Shown here in pieces: positions 56,191-64,000 of a stretch of 64,000 nucleotides of DNA (its first letter is position 1; every line of letters starts with the position of its first letter). Made by a program: the position numbers and the translations under genes. Source of the stretch: Podocnemis expansa (Eukaryota > Chordata > Testudines > Podocnemididae); assembly GCA_007922195.1 (NCBI GenBank), contig ML681990.1, positions 40,313,557 through 40,377,556 of the forward strand. The letters run 5' to 3'. The notes under the pieces are model-generated. The model worked only from the letters and a program-made list of their open reading frames with translations, had not been told where the DNA came from and did no database searches.

Positions 56191-56453
56191 GAAACTGTGT
56201 ATTTATGAAGGTCTGAAAACAGAGGTGTGCCAGCCACCTACAAATGAATTCTAAATCTGGCAACATGCAAATCTCAGCACCGACGGCAGCTATGTGCTTA
56301 TGTCCCCATCCATACAAGATGCTGACAATGGGCATGTAAAGGTGCAGCAGAGGCCCAATTTCTTCCCCGTCTCTCCTACTCCCTTATCCAGCCCAAAAAA
56401 GACTAGTGTAGTAGTGGATTGTGTGATGATCAGCCCCAGAATGCACCCCTCTC

Positions 56454-56479
<26 letters not shown>
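56454..56479. repeat. A26 tract
   Basis: 26 uninterrupted A after 'acccctctc'. It could be the tail of a retroposed sequence ending here, but the upstream 170 bases match nothing I recognise. Confidence 0.8.
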
Positions 56480-56484
<5 letters not shown>

Positions 56485-57761
56485 GCTCCCAACAAACCAG
56501 AAATACTCAGGAAACATCTGGCTCTTCACTGACTAACTTCCTGTTCTGTAGATGCCCTGGCAGCCCCTGCACATTCTGGTCTTGAACCTCTCCTGTAGCA
56601 ACTCATTAGATCTGAGCTTGTGCGACCATGTTTCTTGTAGTCTTGTTCTTCCTTAATCCATACATATAGAAACCAAACACATTGTGAAGACAGTCACTGC
56701 TGTATACTGCAAAGAACATATTTTAAAATTAAATATTATAAACCAAGGCAAGATGTGAAATCCTGCTGAAATGCACACAGCCTTTGGAATGGGAGAGAGA
56801 GAATGGAAAAGTCAGAGCTATTTTGACTCCTAGTGCTGAATTTAGACAACTTGAAAACTTGACTCTCTGAGCAGTTTATTTTTGTAAAGCGTGACTTATA
56901 AATGAGTGGGAAATATCAGGTTGAATCCATTCTTCCTTTTTATGCTTCTCAAATATGTTAGTACATTCCAGCAGTGGATTTATTACAGACCATAAAACAG
57001 ATTTCCGTTAGTCCAAAGAGATCACTCAAGAAATTTATCTAGCCAGATGGGTTTTTGAAGAAAATGGGAATTTTCAAATACAAATTATGCATTCCAGGGA
57101 CTTCCCAGTTTTAGATAATGGGGATTCAACATAAAAAGGTATTAGATAATTGAACATTTATTTAATATATAAATCTGACCTGCACGTAAGCATAAGCAAA
57201 CGCTGACTTTAATAAAACTATAAGTTAATATTAGAGGTGAGTATAGGTCCTAAAAATAATTCATTTCTCTAATTAATTTTGTTTTTACAACTTATCCATG
57301 GGTAAGTCATGAATTGTATGGGTTGTTCACTGTTTGTACAGTTTGTGTGAACAAATTTTAGATGGCAGCTTCTTTCAAGGCTGGTTGCCACTTGCTATTG
57401 ATGCCGCTTGTGGGGTAGAAAGGGTTAGTTTTAAATTGTTGAACTCAACTAGTTTTATTTTAAAAATTACTATAATATTTTGCTTAAAGAAATGAGAAAT
57501 GATAGGCCAGGGTTTACTAATAGTTGTTGCTTTTACTGTCAACACAAGGTTGTGATTATAGCTTTCATTATAGACAGAAAAGTTTTTACACATTTTAGGT
57601 GACACTCTCATGGGATGCACTTCCATACACACTTAGGTTATGATCTGTGTAATTTTCCTGTTCATTTTTGCACTGTGATTGTATTATTTGATGCCAGTTC
57701 TGCCATGCAAGGTTCCTTTATGAATGCTCATAATCTATTCCATATGATTACTATGATCCCA
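56480..57761. other. AT-rich intergenic DNA
   Basis: Nothing recognised. Confidence 0.3.
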
Positions 57762-57880
57762 AGGGGCAGCCATATTAGTCTAGTTCAGTAAAACAAACAA
57801 ACAAGGAGTCCCGTGGCACTTAAAGATGCAATAAATATACTCATTAGTCTTTAAGTGCCATGGAACTCCTTGTTTGTATG
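57762..57880. repeat. Fold-back copy of the Penelope-like terminus
   Basis: Forward arm aaggggcagccatattagtc ... acaaggagtcccgtggcact; reverse arm gtctttaagtgccatggaac, tccttgtttgt. Arms of about 40 bp and a short centre. Confidence 0.7.
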
Positions 57881-59367
57881 ATTATTATGGTATCCTGTTT
57901 CCTGAAGCATCATGTATGTGTACAGATGTGAAGCATGTTACATAGCACAGACCCTCAGGACTATCTCTAGCACAGAGGCTGGAGAGTAACATGACCAAGG
58001 TGATGTAAACTGACCTCCCTGGCTCAGCTAGGAAGAAGGGGGGGGGTGGGGGATGAGAAAAAGGAACACACAAACTTTGAGGAGAGAAGCTGCAGGCTCT
58101 TAGCCAAGTGTGATGGGGTAGTCCTACCCCGCACACCAGAAGCCCAGCAAACTCTATGGGCAGCAGAAGCCCCATCCCCTAAACTCTGCTGGGCTCAGTG
58201 GCGTTGCTGCCACAGGGCTGGAGGGGCTGCAGCTCCCCCATGTCTCTGGCCTAGCCCCGGCAGCAACTGGGGCCAGACTGGGGCCGCTGGGACCAGGCAG
58301 CAGCAGGAGCTTGATCTGAGCCTGGGTGACCTGCCACTGGCCAGCTCAAATCTGGCTCCTGCCACTGCCGGCCAGTGGCTGGTGGTCTTGGCAGGCCTGA
58401 TCCAGCTCCAGCCGCTGCCTGCTGCCCAACAGCACACAGATGATGCGTTGATTTGCTATATGCTTACTTAAAATCATATCCTAAACTAGTTTTTTTTTTT
58501 TTTTTTTTTTGTCTAAAGCTGTGTGGACTTCAGAAGGTGTGAGTGAGTGAGGCTGGGCACGATCCATTTCAGCATTTAATGGATGGACATGAGACTATAG
58601 TGATTGGCAGTGGGTCCCAAACCCTGTAAAACAGAAGTTCCCACCGTGGTATCTGGGACTTGTGGGTTCTCACTTGGGAAACACCCCACAGGTGCTTAGT
58701 GGGTACACCCCCACTGCTAGAGACTGATTACATGCAGAAGGCCAGTGTGTGTTGACTCAGGAATAAGTAGTCACCTGGCAAAGCAAGGTAAGCTGGGGTC
58801 CAGGAGTGGAGACGGGGGGGGGGGGTTGCAGTGGCAGACCAGACTGGATTTGAGGAGCAGCCTGTTGCAGACAGTGTGATTAAGACTAAGCAAAATAATC
58901 ACAATCATTAACTAAGACAATTTTATTGTTAAATGAAAGGAAGTGAAAACAGTAGGCAAAACAACACAAATGACAATGTGGTCACTCCATTGTAGTTTCT
59001 TTTGTACGTCCTTGTGAAGAGCTTTTAATGAAAACAGCTTACTGAGTGAACTTTGAGGGTACTTTTCCCATGGTAACTTAAGACCAAAATACATTGAATT
59101 GACAAAAATTTTGGAAAATAGTTTTAGTAACTTATTAGATGCTTAAAACTGTTTATGTATCAGCAGTGAAACCTCTCTAGATAATAATTGAACAGTTTAC
59201 TGATGGGCAAAGAAATCAATCTTAACTAAATCCTGTGAGACTGAGGAAGATAATTTAATTAATTACTTATAAGCAGCCATTTAGGGAGCTGGCTCAAAAC
59301 AGTTGAATTACAAATTTTAAGAATCTTAAAACCAGTTACATACCACTTGCATGGTGAAAATTTCCAG
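57881..59367. other. Intergenic DNA with GC-rich patch
   Basis: 58090-58440 is GC-rich with compositional ORFs on both strands, followed by a T22 tract (58489-58510) and a G run near 58814. Nothing assigned. Confidence 0.3.
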
Positions 59368-59930
59368 AGGGGTAGTTTTGCTAGTCTGTGTACGGCAAAA
59401 AAACAACAAGAGTCCTGTGGCACCTTAAAGACTAACAGCTTTCTTTGGGTATTTGTGTCCATTTAAAAATGGCAACATCCATAAACCAGTAGAAGAACAC
59501 TTGAATCTCCCTGAACACACAGTAGCAGATTTGAAAGTTCCTATACTTCAACAAAAAAACAAAACAAAACAAAACACTTCAAAACCATACTTCAGCATGA
59601 AAGGGAAGAGCTGGAGCTGATTTGCAAACTTTACACAATCAGGCTGGGTCTGTATAGGGACTTGGAATGGTTAGCACATGAAGTGTAATTGTCCCTGTTC
59701 ACACATTCTCTCCCTTTAATCAACTGATGTGAATAGTCCCCATCTGCCCTCTGAATTGACTTTGCTACGCTTGTCCTCCTCCATCCTGGCATGTGTATAT
59801 ATACCTCTCAACTATAGTTTACACTTCATGCATCTGACCAAGTGGGCTGGAGTCCACAAAAGCTTATGTCTGAAGAAATCTGTTAGTTTTTAAGGTGCCA
59901 CAGGACTCTTATTGTTTTTACATACTACTG
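59368..59930. repeat. Penelope-like terminal repeats, inverted, second subfamily
   Basis: Left part (59370-59450) 'gtcctgtggcaccttaaag' then actaacagc; right part (59834-59925) 'gttagtttttaaggtgccac' then aggactctt, its reverse complement. About 380 bp of other DNA separates them. The right copy has a hammerhead-like CTGACCA, stem gtgggc / gtccac, then AAAAGC-TTAT-GT-C (59834-59870). Subfamily differs from the others ('caccttaaag' against 'cacttaaag'). Confidence 0.65.
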
Positions 59931-61166
59931 TTTCCCGGTTCATCAGGGTTTAGCCCCTGCCTCCCTTCCAGGAATACATGGTCTAATTGCCTGCTGATTA
60001 ACAGCAGAAACTGTTAGTCTTGTTACAACAACACATCAATATTCCAGTAAAATTTTTCTAAAAATTTTAAATCACATCTTTTGGCAGTGTCTCAGTTAAG
60101 TTTGTTTCACTAATCCATGCTGAGAATTTGTGACCATTTTTCTTTGGGTTGATTTCTTCTTGTGTCTGTTTTTCTTGTCTGTTGTGGCAGGTTGCTCGTG
60201 GAGTGAGTGTGAGAGGTGCTCACATCAGAGTTTTCATGCCGTTCTTCCTACTTTTATGAAATTATGGGAAAACATGTCTCTTTCTGGCTTGTTTAGATTC
60301 AAAGTTGGTTGTCGTCATCCTTTCCACATTGGGTTAGATGGCACACAGCTCCTGAATATACAGTCTCTTTAATAAATATGCAACATTTCTTTAATACTTT
60401 TTGTTCATGTGTCAGGAAAGATTTAGATAATTTTAAAAGTTAAGTTTTAACTTTTTCTTTTAATTCAGTTCAGTGTTTGAGAGACACTTCAATTTTATTA
60501 CAGGTTGATAGCAAATGAAATCCACTTTCAAAATGTACGAAATCTTCTGTTCTTTGCACAATGATTTTAGTTCTCAGTACTGACTTCTTAAATTAAATAA
60601 CTCTTTCAAAGTCTTTAGCTTACATAATTAAAAGTTGTTGACTTTGTAGAGATGATTCTTGTCTTCAGCAGTGGGCTGGGGGTTTGCTTGTGCACTGGTA
60701 GTGCTCAATTAATTTTCCATTAATATAAAAACATCCTATATTTAACTGGCTTCTTACACTAATTCAGCAAAATCATTAGATTTCATATCAGCAGATATGG
60801 CATTTTACTGTTTGCTCGGCCATGATCTTAGGACCTTTGCCTTTAGCTAATACATTTACAAATCCGCTGTTTGTCATGTCACTATTTAAGAAATATACAA
60901 AAGGTTAAAGCATTTCCAGCTACACACATTTTATCCACAGAGTTTAAGAATACAATCAGGTTTATTGCAGGAGGGCAGGGCTTGGCAGAAACCACTTTGT
61001 CTTGATATATGGCTCTGGTAATACACCTTATGTTTCTTTTACAATTAGGCCTGTACTTAAAACAGGCATGTTTTACAAGATCTGTCTTCTTGAGGTTTGC
61101 TTGTCCTTGAGGGAGAGAAGCAAAAACCTTCTGGATTTTCTTTGATTACTTTTAACATTTTGCCAA
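59931..61166. other. AT-rich intergenic DNA
   Basis: An ORF at 60130-60372 has a hydrophobic start but no family features. Nothing else recognised. Confidence 0.3.
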
Positions 61167-61167
61167 G

Positions 61168-61612
61168 TTCCAAAGGGACAACAGTCTAGTTCAGTAAAAC
61201 AAACAAGGAATCCCGTGACACTCACAGACTAAAAAGTTTTACTTATTGCATGAGCTTTCATGACAGAAAATTCCATTTTGTCAGATGCTTTGAAGGTGGG
61301 GCCCTTGTAGAAGGGGAGGAAATAAATGCAGAGAAGTGTAAGTCATGGGATCAGGTCACACTCCAACAGCTAATCAAAGCAGTTGTTACGCTGTTCCCCA
61401 ATGTTTAAATCTTAACAACTGCCTTGATTTGCTGTTGGAGTGTCACCTGATCCTATGACTTACATTTCTCTGCATTTATTTTCCAATCATTCTGTAAGTT
61501 CCTCCATCTTCAAAGCATCTGACAAAGTGGAATTTTCTATCATGAAAGCTCATGCAATAAAGTAAGTTGTCAGTCTTCAAGTGCCACAAGATTCCCTTGT
61601 TCGTTTTTTTTC
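61168..61612. repeat. Long fold-back copy of the Penelope-like terminus, ~210-bp arms
   Basis: Left arm 61168-61385 (agtaaaacaaacaaggaatc, gcatgagctttcatgac, tttgtcagatgctttgaag, gtgtaagtcatgggatcagg, cacactccaacag); right arm 61408-61605 has each of these reversed and in opposite order. This is the largest and most complete inverted pair in the window. The right arm carries a degenerate hammerhead-like region at 61519-61555 (CTGACAAAG ... TGAAAGCTCATGC). Confidence 0.8.
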
Positions 61613-62650
61613 AACACGTCGTAACATAACTAGCTAAACATATATATTGTTATTTCCAAGCATCTTGGCTATAAAGTTCCTGTTACTTTACCATAATATT
61701 CAGTAAATATGCAAACAAGTTTGTAACAACTTAAACATACTAAGTTGCACTACTTTTATTAATATCATTTGTGCATCAGTATCGAGGTCCGAGGCATGCT
61801 TGTTTATGTAGCATTTTTTCCCCCTAAGTGAATGATATTGGCTTTTTAAACCTGAAGGGATCCTTTTTGCAATATTTTGCTTTGTTTTAATTGGTTCACT
61901 GTTTGTAATGGAAAGTAGGGCATAGCCATTATTAACCATCAGCCCCAAACTGAATCTTCTACAACATATTGAGTATGCAGTATTAGGCTCCAGCTACAGT
62001 ATATTCAAGCTCCTTATTCTGGAAAAAATGTCACTGCAATTAAACTTGCTTCTAGATTAAAGAATGCTGATGAATACCCTGTGTATTAATTATAATACTG
62101 CACTGAAGATAACTCATGCAGACAAGCCACATTTCCCTTTCAATCAAAAATGACAAAAAAAAGGGGGGGGGAACTATAGGGTCTCCTGAAGTTCCCCCTT
62201 TTTAAAAGGGGCTTTTGTTTTGAATTTGTATAGAAGAGCTATCCATGAGATTGACAGAAATGACCAATAAGGGCAGATCAATTCCCGTCCGTGCCTTAAC
62301 TCCCACTCTGTAACATGGAGGGAAGGATTCTTTCCCAAGATGGAAACTACTGTGTAAATTCTTATTACTAACTATAATAAATGGAATCATTTTCTATAGC
62401 AGCCATGGCATGACATAGTCCCAAATATCATATTGATCTCAGGTAATACAATTGTACTGGAGTTATAAAATATCTGTGGACTGGACCCATGTGAAAAAAT
62501 AAGACAGATTCTAGTTTAGGCCAAAGTTTTGGCCCCTGTTATGCCCTCTTTGTGCTGCTTGGTTAAACAGGATTTCCTCTCTGTGGGGAAATCCCTATTT
62601 AATATGAAACATCCTCAGCCATAGTAAAAGCCATTACAATCCAGTAGAAT
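61613..62650. other. AT-rich intergenic DNA
   Basis: Nothing recognised. Confidence 0.3.
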
Positions 62651-63014
62651 ATAGAGTAGCCCAAAGGCTATGCTGCCCACTTTTATGGGACCCCTGGCCT
62701 AGAGCCCTGGCTCCCCCCATGGGTCCCCTCTTTCTGGGGCCACAGCTCCCCACCATCATGGCCTAGGGGTTGGTCTGCTGAGGGCAGGACTGGCAAGTAT
62801 GTGGCTGCTGTGCTCTGGGGTGGGGCCAGCTGGCACGCAGACTGGCCTCTGGCATGGCCTTCCATGCCCCGCAGTGCTGCGGGGCAGCTGTGCCAAGGCC
62901 CTGCAGCCAGCCACCTACCTCACCCAGAAGAGCAGCTAGTCCAGGGATGGGGTAGGATCACCATGGCCAGCCACGGCCTATGGCCTCATCCCCAGCACCA
63001 GCAACCGGTATTCT
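62651..63014. other. GC-rich intergenic patch
   Basis: Compositional ORFs only. Nothing assigned. Confidence 0.3.
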
Positions 63015-63178
63015 GCCCAGGACTTGAAATTAGGGGGGAAGTAGGGGATGGTGTGGGTGGGAGTTGGGGTGCTCACTAAATTGGTATAACACTGTTACTA
63101 GCTGACAACTTGGGGATGTGGGGAAATTCAAGAGGGGGGTGTAGGGGGTTGTTAGGGAAATCCCTGCCAGCAACCCAG
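63015..63178. repeat. G-rich interspersed repeat (copy 2 of 2)
   Basis: Same ordered words as 34955-35140 (ggacttgaaa, gtgctcactaaattggt, taacactgttactag, gttagggaaatcc). Confidence 0.6.
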
Positions 63179-63270
63179 TCCTGGCCTGTCAGTGCTGTGC
63201 TGACAGGGCTGGATAACCAAGGGTTTTGTGGGTTGCTGTCCAGGGCCTCCTTTCAGGCTGGGGCCTGGGG

Positions 63271-63971
63271 TAGAGCCTCGTAGATCTGTGGGTATCTGCT
63301 TCAGATCCACGGGTATCTACATCCATTGATTTGGATATCCACAGATCTGTTGTTGTGGATTGGAGCTCAGATGCAGATTCTATTTTTATCTGTCCAGGGT
63401 GCATTAGCTGCTGCCTTTGCTGCAGCTGGGGAGAGCAGTGAAAATGTTAAACAGCACAGTGGAGTACAGAGGAAATGCTCCAGCTAATCCCAGATCAGCT
63501 CTGCTTGTGGTCTGCCAGTTGATCAGAGAGTCACTCCCAGGAGCTTAGTTTACTGGCTAGTCCTGCCTCTGACTCCAGGATCCCCAGTGGCCAGTCCTCA
63601 CAGTCCACCACTTAGCTGGTCATGAGCAGCTACCCCTGGCCCCTTCCCCCACTGCTGGCCACCCAATCAGATGACTGGCAACTGCCACTGAACAGTTGAG
63701 TAATTTCAGCAGTCTGGCTTCCCTAGCCCAGGTGGAATAAAGATTGCTGAGATCAAGGCCAGGGAAGGCTCTGAACTACACAGCTGCTGGAAACTCCTTC
63801 CCTACTCCTCTGCACCCCCTCTGCCCCAAACCTCAGCTCAGCAAAGCCATGGCAGCCAGACAGAGGCCCTGCTCCTACAGTCAAAGCAGGAGCTGCTTTG
63901 GATCCTGCGTCAGATTCAGGCTGATAACGATCAGACGTGGATCCACATGTTTGTATCCATGCAGGGCTCTA
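63271..63971. mobile_element. hAT-like element with ATCC/GGAT-rich ends
   Basis: Left TAGAGCCTCGTAGATCTGTG ... gatccacgg; right, reversed, TAGAGCCCTGCATGGATACA ... ggatccacg. Inverted repeats of about 40 bp with mismatches. The interior (63420-63900) has no transposase. Confidence 0.55.
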
Positions 63972-64000
63972 GCCTGAGGCTGCAGCTGCTATAGCCCCTT

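Noticed and set aside
60130..60372. 80-codon ORF with hydrophobic N-terminus
   Set aside because: No homology recognised, no acceptor or donor pattern, and the start is not a convincing ATG context.

Overview
This window is vertebrate nuclear DNA: AT-rich, intron-containing, packed with interspersed repeats, with no operons or bacterial signals. The repeats are mainly CR1 LINEs with reverse-transcriptase relics, a Penelope-like element, Harbinger and hAT transposons with their MITEs, and tRNA/MIR-type SINEs. I saw no Alu or L1. This points to a non-mammalian amniote, most likely a turtle (inference). The gene pair MAST4 (+) and CD180 (-), convergent and adjacent, is the same arrangement as on human chromosome 5q12.

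Layout. (1) 1-2077 is the 3' part of the last coding exon of MAST4, followed by a roughly 2.4 kb 3' UTR with poly(A) signals near 4.37 and 4.47 kb. (2) 4.5-23 kb is intergenic and repeat-rich: CR1 copies on both strands, hAT-type MITEs with 8-bp target duplications, and SINE relics. (3) 23116-39860 is CD180 (RP105) on the minus strand. I assemble it from three exons: a 30-codon signal-peptide exon at 39771-39860, a 167-bp exon at 25593-25759 and a large exon at 23116-24847. Together they give an intact 662-residue leucine-rich-repeat receptor with one membrane span, a 10-residue tail and no TIR domain. Its 14-kb first intron holds a 5'-truncated Penelope-like element (RT, CxxC linker and GIY-YIG nuclease) and a deleted Harbinger element with a nested Penelope fragment and a minisatellite. 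(4) 40-64 kb, upstream of CD180, has no recognisable host gene. Its main content is a two-gene Harbinger transposon (48035-52219): a decayed transposase on + facing a largely open Myb/SANT-like gene on -.

Most noteworthy structure: at least seven loci carry pieces of the Penelope-like 3' terminal region, several as head-to-head inverted (fold-back) pairs. One strand of each longer copy carries a motif resembling a hammerhead ribozyme (CTGATGA core, short stem II, GAAA, tiny stem III). Hammerhead motifs are known from Penelope-like elements, so the class is not new, but the fold-back family here deserves a second look. A second oddity is a ~200-bp module shared by MITEs with different terminal repeats.

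The two host genes are independent: a microtubule-associated kinase tail and an immune receptor. No pathway links them in this window.
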